A DNA stretch of 64,000 bases from Prolixibacteraceae bacterium JC049. Its GTDB lineage: Bacteria; Bacteroidota; Bacteroidia; Bacteroidales; Prolixibacteraceae. The stretch covers positions 806,001-870,000 of the forward strand of contig SACZ01000002.1 in the NCBI GenBank assembly GCA_023369685.1, in the 5' to 3' direction. Shown here one piece after another: positions 9,176 to 17,479 of this stretch. Both the position numbers and the translations under genes were made by a program. The notes beneath the pieces are model-generated. The model worked only from the letters and a program-made list of their open reading frames with translations. It was not told the DNA's origin and searched no databases. Numbering within the stretch: position 1 is the stretch's first letter; every line of letters begins with the position of its first letter.

Positions 9176-9334
9176 ATGAGTTGTCCTGTATGTTCTTTAA
9201 CTTGTAAATCTTATAAAAAGAGGAGGAAGTTATGGATGAAGTGTCTATTTATAAAGGAGTATAATCAATGCCCAATTTGTAATTCTGAATACCTAACTTG
9301 GTCTGGTTTAAAGATGATTTATAGGTGGCGATAA
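9176..9334 (+). CDS. Small CPxC/CPxC putative zinc-ribbon protein, copy 2
   Basis: 52 aa, too short for ordinary gene calling. It starts MSCPVCSLTCK and carries QCPICNSEYLTW; C3/C6 and C32/C35 are at exactly the same positions as in the upstream copy, and W20-M21-K22 is also shared. The linker is again strongly basic (KKRRK). It diverges from copy 1 at most other positions, so this is an old duplication under selection for the cysteines and the SEYLTW block. It may have a third metal-competent residue pair (C10, C23). Function unknown. Confidence 0.6.
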   Translation: MSCPVCSLTCKSYKKRRKLWMKCLFIKEYNQCPICNSEYLTWSGLKMIYRWR

Positions 9335-9395
9335 TCCTGAATGGTAGGCTTTGAATTATCTCCAAGAGATTTATATATGTCTTGGAGGTGATACA

Positions 9396-9427
9396 AAAAG
9401 AGGCCATCAAATATGATAGCCTCTTTT
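9396..9427 (-). terminator. Intrinsic terminator after trpS
   Basis: Thirteen-base stem (arms 9396-9408 and 9415-9427) with a 6-base loop; the single mismatch is a G-U pair on the minus strand, so it best serves trpS. A second hairpin, ctccaaga / tcttggag at 9360-9387, lies just beyond and may serve the plus-strand small genes. Confidence 0.8.
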
Positions 9428-9449
9428 GAAAAATATTTTTGAAGAAAGA

Positions 9450-10448
9450 CTAATAGAACTTACGGAAGCCAATTAATTCTCTTACCTCTTTTACTGTTTT
9501 AACTGCTGATTCACGTGCTTTCTCAGCTCCCATTTTTGCTACCTTACCAAGGTAAGCATCATCAGCTGATATGTCAAGAATGCGTTCGCGAATTGGAGTG
9601 GTGAAGTCGATAATGTCGGCAGCTAACTGCTTTTTCATATCACCATAACGAATCTCACATTTGTTGTACAAGTTATCGAAATACTGAACAGTATCAGGAG
9701 TAGAAACAACTTCCATTAAATCGAATAGGTTTTTGATAACCTGTGGCTTTTCTTGATTCATTTCAGTTGGTCCTTGGTCTGTAACCGCGCGCATTACTTT
9801 TTTCTGGATCGATTTTGGATCTTCTGCTAGGCAGATTGCATTTCCTTCCGATTTTCCCATTTTTCCGCTACCGTCCAATCCAGGAATTTTAACCATATCT
9901 TCGCCATCGAAAACAAATGGACGAGGAATTGGGAAGGTTTCGGTTTTGTACATACGGTTGAATCGCTTAGCAAACTTACGAGCCATCTCAAGGTTTTGCT
10001 CCTGGTCTTTTCCAACAGGAACAAATTGTGCTTTATGAATTAAAATGTCAGCAGCCATTAACACCGGGTAGGTTAATAGTCCTGCATTTACATTTTCAGG
10101 ATTCTTTCTGGCTTTATCTTTGAATGAAGTAGTACGCTCCAATTCTCCAAGGTATGCATTCATGTTCAAAAGAGTGTACAATTCAAGAATCTCAGGAACA
10201 TCACTTTGAATGAAAATAGTTGACTTCTCAGGATCGATACCACAAGCCAAATATTCAGCTAAAACCTGCTTTACGTTTTGGTGTAAAGCATCAGGAGTAG
10301 GATGAGTAGTTAATGAATGCCAGTCAGCAATGAAAAAATAGCTGTTATAATCATCCTGCATTTTTATAAAGTTCTTTACTGCACCAAAATAATTTCCTAA
10401 GTGCAGGTTTCCTGTCGATCGGATTCCACTAACTACAGTATTATTCAT
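9450..10448 (-). CDS. trpS: Tryptophan--tRNA ligase
   Basis: 332 aa class I aminoacyl-tRNA synthetase. The HIGH-type motif is GNLHLGNYFG near residue 13-22 and the KMSKS-type motif is GSGKMGKSEGN near residue 193-203. It charges tRNA-Trp in the cytoplasm. Length is normal for the bacterial enzyme. It is a single gene with a Bacteroidota promoter about 140 bp upstream and a terminator after it. Confidence 0.97.
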   Translation of the reverse strand: MNNTVVSGIRSTGNLHLGNYFGAVKNFIKMQDDYNSYFFIADWHSLTTHPTPDALHQNVKQVLAEYLACGIDPEKSTIFIQSDVPEILELYTLLNMNAYLGELERTTSFKDKARKNPENVNAGLLTYPVLMAADILIHKAQFVPVGKDQEQNLEMARKFAKRFNRMYKTETFPIPRPFVFDGEDMVKIPGLDGSGKMGKSEGNAICLAEDPKSIQKKVMRAVTDQGPTEMNQEKPQVIKNLFDLMEVVSTPDTVQYFDNLYNKCEIRYGDMKKQLAADIIDFTTPIRERILDISADDAYLGKVAKMGAEKARESAVKTVKEVRELIGFRKFY

Positions 10449-10589
10449 CTTGTATTAAATTTAAAATCAGTTGCACTTTGTGTGCTCTGAATATTTTTTA
10501 GTTCAACATTTCTGCTTTTTCGGTTTAAAGCTAAAATAGCAGAAGCAATAGCCATGAAATTCGCTAGTCTATCGCTTTTTAATCAGTGA

Positions 10590-10620
10590 CAAAGATATAA
10601 TAGATCGGAATATAGAAAAA
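10590..10620 (-). promoter_or_regulatory. Probable trpS promoter
   Basis: On the minus strand TATCTTTG (10590-10597) matches the TAnnTTTG -7 box of Bacteroidota; a T-rich stretch about 18 bases upstream takes the place of the -33 TTTG. The predicted leader is about 130 bases. Confidence 0.5.
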
Positions 10621-10714
10621 GCTTTAATTACTGAATCGGTTATATTCGACAGATAGATTTAATATTCATTGGGGTGGATTTGCTGAACTTGAGGTTTAAT
10701 CCAATTCATTTTGC

Positions 10715-10722
10715 TAATTTTG
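10715..10722 (+). promoter_or_regulatory. Probable -7 box upstream of rbfA
   Basis: TAATTTTG matches TAnnTTTG 21 bases before the rbfA start codon. The -33 element is not clear (a TTG lies 23 bases further upstream). Confidence 0.4.
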
Positions 10723-10743
10723 AAGCCATAAAATCAGAAGAAA

Positions 10744-11091
10744 ATGGATCAAAACTATTCAACACGCCAGCAAAAAATTGGACGCCTGGTTCAAAAAGAG
10801 ATGGCTGATATATTTCAAAAGCTCACAAAAGAGCATTTTCGAGGCACAATGATTTCGGTTACAGCAGTTCGTGTAACAAAAGATTTAGGTTTGGCTCGCT
10901 GTTATTTGAGTGTTTTCCCTTCGGATAAAGGAGAAGGAATTTTGAAAGACTTAAAACAATTGAACTCTCAGTTACGTTATGAGCTGGGTCGAAGAGTTGG
11001 TAAGCAATTGAGAGTAATTCCAGAGTTGGAGTATTTCATTGATGATAGCCTCGACTACATTGATAATATCGATAATCTTCTAAAGAAATAG
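10744..11091 (+). CDS. rbfA: Ribosome-binding factor A
   Basis: 115 aa. The protein matches RbfA throughout: N-terminal TRQQKIGRLVQKEMADIF, central VTAVRVTKDLGLARCYLSVF and C-terminal VIPELEYFIDDSLDY. RbfA binds the 30S subunit late in assembly and helps mature the 16S 5' end and cold-shock translation. It is the first gene of a tight group with a methyltransferase (4-bp gap) and a LolC/E-like permease. Confidence 0.96.
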   Translation: MDQNYSTRQQKIGRLVQKEMADIFQKLTKEHFRGTMISVTAVRVTKDLGLARCYLSVFPSDKGEGILKDLKQLNSQLRYELGRRVGKQLRVIPELEYFIDDSLDYIDNIDNLLKK

Positions 11092-11095
11092 TTTT

Positions 11096-11917
11096 ATGCA
11101 GTACGACCCGATAAAGCGAAGCCTTGGTAAAGTATTTAATCAAACACCAATGCTTCGACGTATTTTCTATCGTTTGCTCGATTGGCTTTTGCTTCGTGCG
11201 TGGCACATCAAGAAGACCATGAGAGGAATTAAGAGACAAGGTTTGAAGAATCCTGTCATTTTAGATGCAGGTTCAGGTTTTGGTCAATACGTTTATCGGG
11301 CAGCATCACTTTTCCCCAATGCAATTGTTAAAGGAGTCGATGTAAAACCAGAGCAAATTGCCGATTGTAATCGCTTTTTTCAACAGATTGGTATGGGAAG
11401 TCGGGTAAAGTTTGAGGAAGCTGACCTGACGAAATTTTGTGAACCAGAAGTCTATGACTTGATCTTGTCGGTAGACGTAATGGAGCACATTGAAGAAGAT
11501 CTATTGGTTTTTCGTAACCTGTTTTTATCCTTGAAAAAAGATGGAATGCTGTTGGTTTCAACTCCTAGTGATCAAGGAGGAAGCGATAGTCACCATGATC
11601 ATGAGGAAGATGGAGCACATGGGTTTATCGATGAGCATGTGCGTGATGGATACAGCATTGAAGATATCAAAACAAAGCTGAGTAAAGCCGGATTTTCTAA
11701 GGTAGAAGTTGCTTATTCATATGGTAACCCAGGAAAACTATCCTGGAAGCTTTCCATGAAGTATCCTATTTTGATGTTGGGAGCAAGCAAATTGTTTTTC
11801 GTTATCTTACCGTTTTATTACATCGTAACATGGCCTTTGTCGATGATTTTAAATTATTTCGATGTGAAAGGCAATCATAAAACCGGAACCGGACTAATTG
11901 TAAAGGCCTGGAAATAG
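11096..11917 (+). CDS. Class I SAM-dependent methyltransferase
   Basis: 273 aa. Motif I is VILDAGSGFGQYV (about residues 56-68) with an acidic end of strand 2 (KGVDVKPEQ) and a post-motif VDVMEHIEED, a methyltransferase of the type 11/12 group. A histidine/acid-rich segment (DSHHDHEEDGAHG) about residues 163-175 is unusual and could bind metal. A hydrophobic C-terminal stretch (about 225-255) suggests membrane association. The gene fills the gap between rbfA and the permease with a 4-bp gap on one side and none on the other. Substrate unknown. Confidence 0.82.
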   Translation: MQYDPIKRSLGKVFNQTPMLRRIFYRLLDWLLLRAWHIKKTMRGIKRQGLKNPVILDAGSGFGQYVYRAASLFPNAIVKGVDVKPEQIADCNRFFQQIGMGSRVKFEEADLTKFCEPEVYDLILSVDVMEHIEEDLLVFRNLFLSLKKDGMLLVSTPSDQGGSDSHHDHEEDGAHGFIDEHVRDGYSIEDIKTKLSKAGFSKVEVAYSYGNPGKLSWKLSMKYPILMLGASKLFFVILPFYYIVTWPLSMILNYFDVKGNHKTGTGLIVKAWK

Positions 11918-13138
11918 TTGAACTTTTCGTATTACATAGCGCGTCGTTACCTTTTTAGTAAGAAAAAGCAGAAAGTGGTAAATATAATATCGGCCATTGC
12001 CATGGTGGGTGTTTTGGTTAGTTCTGCGGCTTTACTAATTGTGCTTTCGGCAATGAATGGAATCGAAGAGGTTACGATGAATGCTGTTGCTGCATTCGAT
12101 CCGGAACTTAAAATTACAGCAGCCGAAGGAAAAAGCTTTACCATTGATAGAGATGCTCGTTTCGAGCAAATTAAAAAAATGGATGAAGTAGCATTCTTTT
12201 CTGAAAGCTACGAAGACAATGCTTTGGTACGTTTCGAAGATCGAAAGACAGTGACGCGAGTGAAGGGTGTCGATGAACAATTTCAGGAGATGACATCGCT
12301 GGATTCGCTTATTGTGGATGGAAAGTTTGTTTTAAATGAAAAGCAGTTCCGATTTGCCTTGCTTGGGGCATATGTGGCCAATAGTCTTAGCTATAGAACT
12401 CGCTTTGTAAATCCTCTTCATCTTTATGTTCCGAAAAAAGGAGCCAAGCGAAGTATTTCGGGAATGCCACAGTTGAATAACGACTATATATTTCCTTCTG
12501 GCATTTTCGAAATTCAGTCTGAAAAATATGCTCAGTATATTCTTGTGCCACTTGATTTTGCCCGTAGTTTGTTTGAAGCCGAAAACAAAGTTACTTCCAT
12601 CGAGATTAAACTGAAAAAGTGGGCCGACTTATCTGATGTGAAAAAGTCGATGCATAAAATTCTGGGAGATGAATTTAAGGTGCGTGATTTTAAGGAACAA
12701 AATAAGTTGACATACAGCACTTTTAAGTTAGAACGCTTGATGATCATGCTTATTCTTGGAATGATAATGCTTATTGCTGCGCTGAATATTATTAGCTCGC
12801 TTAGTATGCTGATAATGGACAAGCAATCGGATATCGAAACTTTAAAGAGCATGGGCGCTACCGTGGGAACCATCAAAAAGATATTCCTTCTGGAAGGCTG
12901 GTTGATAGCTATCTTTGGAGCTATTGGTGGACTGGTTCTGGGTTCTCTTCTTGTGTATCTTCAGCATAAATTTGGAATAATAAAACTACCAGGAAACGGA
13001 CTAACTATACCAATTGCTTACCCAATGCAGTTCCGACTATTCGATTTACTAAAAGTAGCTGCTATGGTATTGGGAATAGGCTTTATTACTGCTTGGTATC
13101 CTGTTCGATATATTTCAGGAAGATACCTTAAATTTTAG
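11918..13138 (+). CDS. LolC/LolE-like ABC permease (FtsX family)
   Basis: 406 aa. An N-terminal helix with YIARRYLFSKKKQKVVNIISAIAMVGV, a periplasmic MacB-type domain, and three C-terminal helices (about 272-297, 320-345, 375-395) with the FtsX-like segment SDIETLKSMGAT are those of the lipoprotein-releasing permeases. In LolCDE these extract lipoproteins from the inner membrane for transfer to LolA. The start is the TTG immediately after the stop of the methyltransferase gene; no ATG lies near the conserved N-terminus. The LolD ATPase is not adjacent. Confidence 0.85.
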   Translation: MNFSYYIARRYLFSKKKQKVVNIISAIAMVGVLVSSAALLIVLSAMNGIEEVTMNAVAAFDPELKITAAEGKSFTIDRDARFEQIKKMDEVAFFSESYEDNALVRFEDRKTVTRVKGVDEQFQEMTSLDSLIVDGKFVLNEKQFRFALLGAYVANSLSYRTRFVNPLHLYVPKKGAKRSISGMPQLNNDYIFPSGIFEIQSEKYAQYILVPLDFARSLFEAENKVTSIEIKLKKWADLSDVKKSMHKILGDEFKVRDFKEQNKLTYSTFKLERLMIMLILGMIMLIAALNIISSLSMLIMDKQSDIETLKSMGATVGTIKKIFLLEGWLIAIFGAIGGLVLGSLLVYLQHKFGIIKLPGNGLTIPIAYPMQFRLFDLLKVAAMVLGIGFITAWYPVRYISGRYLKF

Positions 13139-13197
13139 ATTGCTCGATCTCTGATTTCCTTTTTTTGAGCAATAATTCCGAAAAAAATACTTTAGGT

Positions 13198-13222
13198 GTA
13201 ACAAAATTGAAGGTTGTCCGTC
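13198..13222 (+). promoter_or_regulatory. Predicted ECF-sigma promoter of the sigma gene
   Basis: GTAAC (13198-13202), 16 bases, CGTC (13219-13222) followed by A. The same bipartite element with the same spacing lies at 14735-14759. ECF promoters typically have an AAC-containing -35 and a CGTC/CGTA -10, so this looks like an autoregulatory promoter. Confidence 0.7.
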
Positions 13223-13248
13223 ACACAATGAAAACCCGAAACCTAAAG

Positions 13249-13728
13249 ATGACGATCACCGAATATAATAACCTTGTTGAACTTTATGCCGATCGGGTAT
13301 ATCGCTTTGTGTTGAAGTGTATTCGATCGGAAGAGCTGGCAAAAGATATTGTGCAGGAAAGTTTTGCCCGAATGTGGAAAAATCGACCTGAAATTGACGG
13401 CAATAAGGGAAAATCTTATCTGTTTACTACTGCCCATCATATGGTTATTGATACTGTAAGAAAAGAGCAGCGACAAACGGTGGTGGAACAAGTTCCAGAA
13501 AGAGGACATGAAAGCAATTATAGCGATTTACGTGAAATATTGGATGAGGCACTTGAGAAGTTGCCTTCAATGCAAAAAAGCGTAATTGTGTTGAGAGATT
13601 ACGAGGGCTATTCGTATAAAGAAATTGCATCGATTTGTGATATTTCTGAAGCGCAGGTAAAGATCAATATTTACCGCGGACGAGTAGCATTAAAGAAGTA
13701 CATTGGAAGTATGGAAACGGTAATTTAA
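13249..13728 (+). CDS. ECF-type RNA polymerase sigma factor
   Basis: 159 aa from the ATG at 13249 (MTITEYNNLV). A second ATG at 13228 is in frame, but it sits at the expected transcription start of the predicted promoter, so the later one is preferred. Region 2 (YADRVYRFVLKCIRSEELAKDIVQ, shortened here as YADRVYRF...DIVQESF) and region 4 (LRDYEGYSYKEIASICDISE) are both clear, with only these two sigma domains, as in ECF factors. It lies 5 bp before a putative anti-sigma gene. Its likely targets include its own promoter and that of the barrel protein gene at 14790. Confidence 0.9.
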   Translation: MTITEYNNLVELYADRVYRFVLKCIRSEELAKDIVQESFARMWKNRPEIDGNKGKSYLFTTAHHMVIDTVRKEQRQTVVEQVPERGHESNYSDLREILDEALEKLPSMQKSVIVLRDYEGYSYKEIASICDISEAQVKINIYRGRVALKKYIGSMETVI

Positions 13729-13733
13729 GAGGA

Positions 13734-14726
13734 ATGAAAATCGATCGTACAAATTATGAGGCTTATCTTATCGATTACCTGGAAGGTAATTTGAAAGATG
13801 ATGAATGCCAAATTGTGGAGGATTTCTTAAGCCAAAATCCAGATATTCAGGAAGAGCTAGAGGGACTATCGGAGGTTACATTATTTACCGATGACGTTGT
13901 TTTTTCGGAAAAGAATACCCTGAAGAAAGGTTTCGACGATGAGGAGGTAAACGATGAGTACTGCATTGCTTACATGGAGGGAGATTTAGATCCAATAGAA
14001 AATGTTCGTTTTGAAAGCCATCTGAAAAAATCGAATGATACACAACGTAATCTGGCTTTGTTTGAGAAGACAAAGATTGTTGCAGATGGAAATGTTGTTT
14101 TTGCGAATAAAAAGCGATTAAAGAAGTATTCTGTTTTTTACTATGCTAGTCGTTCTGTTGCAGCAGCAGCAGTAATTGCAATGGTAGCGGTAGGTATTAA
14201 TAGTTTAGAAGAAACACAGCCAGTGATACCTGTTAAAAAGCCAGTGCTAGCACAGTTAGATCAGGTAAAACCTAAAAGTGTAGAGAAAATTAGTATTCCC
14301 AAGGTTGATGTCTCAATAGTGCAAAAGGTGACGAAGGCTCCAAAGATTGTAATACCAGTTGAAGAAAAAGTGGTGAAAACTGAACGTCGTCAACTGGAAC
14401 CATTAGCTATGTTGAGTATGCGTGAGTCGAAGGGAGTTGATATGGCTCAGGTTAATGCAATAGCCTTGCAAGAGGTAGATGTGAAAGCAATTAAAGTAAG
14501 TGAAGAGCGGGTTTTAACCTTAACGGAGTATTTGGCACAGGAATTATTGTCAAAAGAGAATAATAAATTTTCATTGAAAGGAGTAGTGAGGACAGGTGTG
14601 AGCATTATTTCTTCGGTTACAGGGAATAAGCTGAAATACAATGAAGATGAGGAGGGTAGAGTAGTCGCGTTATCGATGGATACGAAACTGTTGGGCTTTA
14701 ATTTACCTTTGAGTAAAAAAAATTAG
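13734..14726 (+). CDS. Putative anti-sigma factor, single-pass membrane protein
   Basis: 330 aa. The N-terminus contains two related helical units: residues about 7-50 (YEAYLIDYLEGNLKDDECQ) and about 77-110 (EYCIAYMEGDLDPIENVRF). Both resemble the cytoplasmic sigma-binding start of anti-sigma factors in Bacteroidota ('YLEGxLxxxE'). One membrane helix follows (about 138-158, SVAAAAVIAMVAVGI), then a long periplasmic region rich in Lys, Val and Pro that ends in a small conserved-looking domain. The gene position right after an ECF sigma gene supports the role. The duplicated N-terminal unit is uncommon. No classical HxxxCxxC zinc motif is seen. Confidence 0.7.
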   Translation: MKIDRTNYEAYLIDYLEGNLKDDECQIVEDFLSQNPDIQEELEGLSEVTLFTDDVVFSEKNTLKKGFDDEEVNDEYCIAYMEGDLDPIENVRFESHLKKSNDTQRNLALFEKTKIVADGNVVFANKKRLKKYSVFYYASRSVAAAAVIAMVAVGINSLEETQPVIPVKKPVLAQLDQVKPKSVEKISIPKVDVSIVQKVTKAPKIVIPVEEKVVKTERRQLEPLAMLSMRESKGVDMAQVNAIALQEVDVKAIKVSEERVLTLTEYLAQELLSKENNKFSLKGVVRTGVSIISSVTGNKLKYNEDEEGRVVALSMDTKLLGFNLPLSKKN

Positions 14727-14734
14727 AATAGTTT

Positions 14735-14759
14735 GTAACTAAATAAATGGATGTCCGTC
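14735..14759 (+). promoter_or_regulatory. Predicted ECF-sigma promoter of the barrel protein gene
   Basis: GTAAC (14735-14739), 16 bases, CGTC (14756-14759) then ATACA. It shares 'TGTCCGTCA' and the exact spacing with the element at 13198-13222. The expected transcription start near 14767 leaves about 23 bases before the ATG at 14790. Confidence 0.7.
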
Positions 14760-14789
14760 ATACAGGCACAACATCTAAAAACTAAAAAA

Positions 14790-15629
14790 ATGAAGAACTT
14801 AATTTTCACCATAGCGTTACTGTTTGCTTTTCACATGGCAAATGCCAACTACACATCAAAGTCTGATACGGTAATTATCAAATCCAATGATGCTCAGATT
14901 ATCGAATCGAAAGATGATAAGACAAAAGTAAGAATAGGAGGTAACTTATTGGTTGTAGAAAAAGATGAGCATGGGAATTCTCATATCTCCATTCTGGATA
15001 GAAATAAACGTAAAAATAGATCTCGTCGTTTTTATGGTCACTGGAAAGGATTTGAGATTGGAACAAACTTCATGATGGATGGTGATTTCAATACATTAAA
15101 CAACACCAACTGGAAGGTAAAAATACCTCGCTCGCTGGAGGTGAACTTTAACCTGACACAGGCCAATTTAACTATTACCAGACATTGGGGAATGGTAACA
15201 GGATTTGGATTGACATTTAATGATTTTCATTTTGCCAACGATGTTACCATTGATAAGATGGAGAATGGAAAGGTAGAGTTTATTCCAGTTAAAGAAGAGG
15301 AATACCCAGGACTAAAGAAAACAAAATTCTCTGCCGGATATGTTACTGTTCCATTGTTAATGGAATTTCAGATTCCTCGCGAAAGAACCTATTTTTCATT
15401 TGGAGTTGAAGGCGGTATAAACTTTACCAGCCATACAAAAATCAAATCATCCAAGGGGAAAGAGAAAGACTGGGGTAGCTTTAATCTGAAACCTTTTAGA
15501 GCTTCAGCAGTGGTTCGTTTAGGTATCAAAGACATAAAGATTTTTGCTAAATATAGCTTGACTAATATTTTTGAAGATAGAGCAGGTCAGATTGTGCACC
15601 CGTTTAGTATTGGATTCAGTTTTAACTAA
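14790..15629 (+). CDS. Outer-membrane beta-barrel protein
   Basis: 279 aa from the ATG at 14790. A Sec signal peptide is visible (MKNLIFTIALLFAFHMANA). The rest is a small barrel of the PorT/OmpW-like 'outer membrane beta-barrel' type, with alternating aromatic strands (FEIGTNFMMDGDFNT, PLLMEFQIP, IKIFAKYSLTNIF) and a terminal F at the C-end (GFSFN). It is the first gene after the sigma/anti-sigma pair and is preceded by a matching ECF promoter, so it is likely part of that regulon. The next gene is a paralogue. Confidence 0.8.
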   Translation: MKNLIFTIALLFAFHMANANYTSKSDTVIIKSNDAQIIESKDDKTKVRIGGNLLVVEKDEHGNSHISILDRNKRKNRSRRFYGHWKGFEIGTNFMMDGDFNTLNNTNWKVKIPRSLEVNFNLTQANLTITRHWGMVTGFGLTFNDFHFANDVTIDKMENGKVEFIPVKEEEYPGLKKTKFSAGYVTVPLLMEFQIPRERTYFSFGVEGGINFTSHTKIKSSKGKEKDWGSFNLKPFRASAVVRLGIKDIKIFAKYSLTNIFEDRAGQIVHPFSIGFSFN

Positions 15630-15652
15630 AACAAAGCATAAAATATATATGA

Positions 15653-15685
15653 AAGAGTATTTCAGAAATGAGATGCTCTTTTTTT
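15653..15685 (+). terminator. Intrinsic terminator
   Basis: Eight-base stem (aagagtat / atgctctt, one G-U pair) followed by seven T, after the first barrel gene. Confidence 0.75.
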
Positions 15686-15738
15686 ATTGAGTTACATTGT
15701 GTTTCGAATTGAATATTTTTGATTTAACTTTGTTTTAT

Positions 15739-16551
15739 ATGAAAGTGAAAATGGTGAGACTCATTTTAGTACATATTTTGTTGTTGACTTTTCTAGTGTC
15801 GAATGCACAGAAAGACACAACTCGATACAGCCGTACAACTGCTATAACTTCAATTGTGGATATTGAAGATATAAGAAGTGATCGTACCGACTATATGAAT
15901 AATCGGTTTGAGGGACACTGGGGCGGAGTGTTGATTGGTTTCAGCAACATGTGGTCATCCGATTATTCCAATTGCCCAGAAGAACAAAAAGGCTTTATGG
16001 ATATGGAAATGCCCCAATCGTTTTCTGTCTTTATTCAACCATTGGAGTTCAATTTCCGACTACAACGGTACCGAAATACCATTGGACTGGTGTCTGGTTT
16101 GGGAATAGAATTTCAGAATTACAGGCTGAATAAAAACGTGACGATTGAAAAAGGAGAGTTCAATAAGATTACTCCGGTATATCTGAACGATTACGAGAAA
16201 AATATTAAATCGAAAATTGCTTTTACCTATTTGAACGTGCCTCTTTTACTGGAATTTCAGATTCCATTAAATCATAAGAAGAATAGGTTGTTTTTCTCTG
16301 CCGGCTTAGTGGGTAAGTTTAGAATACATACTCATACAAAGGTGAAATATGAGGTTAATGGTGGTAAAAAAGAATCGAAAAAAGGTTATGGAAGCTTCTA
16401 TTTTAACGATTTTCAAACCTGTTATCATGTGCGCTTAGGATATCGTTTTGTGCAATTGTTTGCCGAAGTAAATGCCTATTCAATTTTTCAGTCGAATAAA
16501 GGGCCGGATATTCGACCTGTTTCTGTAGGAATATCGTTAATGAGCTGGTAA
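15739..16551 (+). CDS. Outer-membrane beta-barrel protein, paralogue
   Basis: 270 aa from the ATG at 15739; an alternative start is the ATG at 15751. The signal peptide ends near LLTFLVSNAQ. It shares strand motifs with the previous gene (FEGHWGGVLIGFSNMW versus FYGHWKGFEIGTNFMM; VPLLLEFQIP versus VPLLMEFQIP), so the two arose by duplication. It has no copy of the GTAAC-N16-CGTC element and is separated by a terminator, so it may be controlled differently. Confidence 0.78.
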   Translation: MKVKMVRLILVHILLLTFLVSNAQKDTTRYSRTTAITSIVDIEDIRSDRTDYMNNRFEGHWGGVLIGFSNMWSSDYSNCPEEQKGFMDMEMPQSFSVFIQPLEFNFRLQRYRNTIGLVSGLGIEFQNYRLNKNVTIEKGEFNKITPVYLNDYEKNIKSKIAFTYLNVPLLLEFQIPLNHKKNRLFFSAGLVGKFRIHTHTKVKYEVNGGKKESKKGYGSFYFNDFQTCYHVRLGYRFVQLFAEVNAYSIFQSNKGPDIRPVSVGISLMSW

Positions 16552-16689
16552 ATCTCATACTTTTTTAAGATATTACTCTCCATTTTAGTCGAGAAAATAT
16601 ATCGTATTCAGAGAACTAGTACGATTAACGATTGATTTGAATTTAAAAATCGACTCCCGAATAGATGTCGGGGCAAAATAGATACCATT

Positions 16690-17394
16690 ATGAAGCTATT
16701 ATTGATTAGTAATTCAACTAATCCGGGAGAAGCTTACCTGGATTACCCAAAGCATGAAATAAAGAAGTTTTTAGGCGAAAAACCTGTTAAAGCATTGTTT
16801 GTTCCTTATGCAGCAGTTACTTTCTCTTTCGATGAGTATGTGGCAAAGGTGAACGATCGTTTTGCTGAAATTGGCCATAGCGTGGTAGGTATCCACACTT
16901 TCGATGATCCAGTTAAGGCGGTAGAAGAAGCCGAAGCTGTTATTGTTGGAGGTGGTAGTACATGGCAGTTGGTACGCATGATGCACGATCAGAATTTGAT
17001 GCCAGCCATTGTAAAGCGTGTTCAGGAAGGAATGCCTTACATGGGGTGGAGTGCTGGATCGAATGTAGCTTGTCCTACATTGAAAACAACCAACGACATG
17101 CCAATTATCGATCCTAAGGGATTTGATTGTATGAACTTGATTCCATTCCAGATTAATCCTCACTACCTGGATGCACATCCAGAAGGACACGGAGGAGAAA
17201 CTCGCGAGCAGCGTATCGAGGAATTCTTGGTGGTAAATCCAGATACTTACGTATTAGGGTTGCGCGAAGCAACTATGTTGCATTACGAGAACGGAAAGAT
17301 GAATTTGATTGGACCTCGCCCAGCGCGTATCTTTAAGTTGGGTCAAGAGCCAATAGAATTGAATGCAGGCGACGATTTCAGTTTCTTGTTGTAG
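16690..17394 (+). CDS. pepE: Dipeptidase E (peptidase S51)
   Basis: 234 aa. The nucleophile-elbow motif MPYMGWSAGSNVACPTL (about residues 116-132) contains the serine expected of alpha-aspartyl dipeptidase PepE, and IIVGGGST-like sequence (VIVGGGSTWQL) precedes it. PepE hydrolyses N-terminal Asp-Xaa dipeptides in the cytoplasm. Length matches the E. coli enzyme. It is a single gene, convergent with typA, with a shared terminator. Confidence 0.93.
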   Translation: MKLLLISNSTNPGEAYLDYPKHEIKKFLGEKPVKALFVPYAAVTFSFDEYVAKVNDRFAEIGHSVVGIHTFDDPVKAVEEAEAVIVGGGSTWQLVRMMHDQNLMPAIVKRVQEGMPYMGWSAGSNVACPTLKTTNDMPIIDPKGFDCMNLIPFQINPHYLDAHPEGHGGETREQRIEEFLVVNPDTYVLGLREATMLHYENGKMNLIGPRPARIFKLGQEPIELNAGDDFSFLL

Positions 17395-17417
17395 AATAGA
17401 TTTTATTCGAAATAAAA

Positions 17418-17448
17418 AAGACCGAAATTCATAATGAGTTTCGGTCTT
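17418..17448. terminator. Bidirectional terminator between pepE and typA
   Basis: Perfect 10-base stem (aagaccgaaa / tttcggtctt) flanked by an A-tract on the left and T-rich sequence on the right. Confidence 0.88.
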
Positions 17449-17479
17449 CTTGTTTCTACACTTAAGTAAGAAGTGCGAA

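Noticed and set aside
16771-17190. 139-aa antisense frame in pepE
   Set aside because: Lies fully inside a well conserved peptidase gene on the other strand and has no motif.
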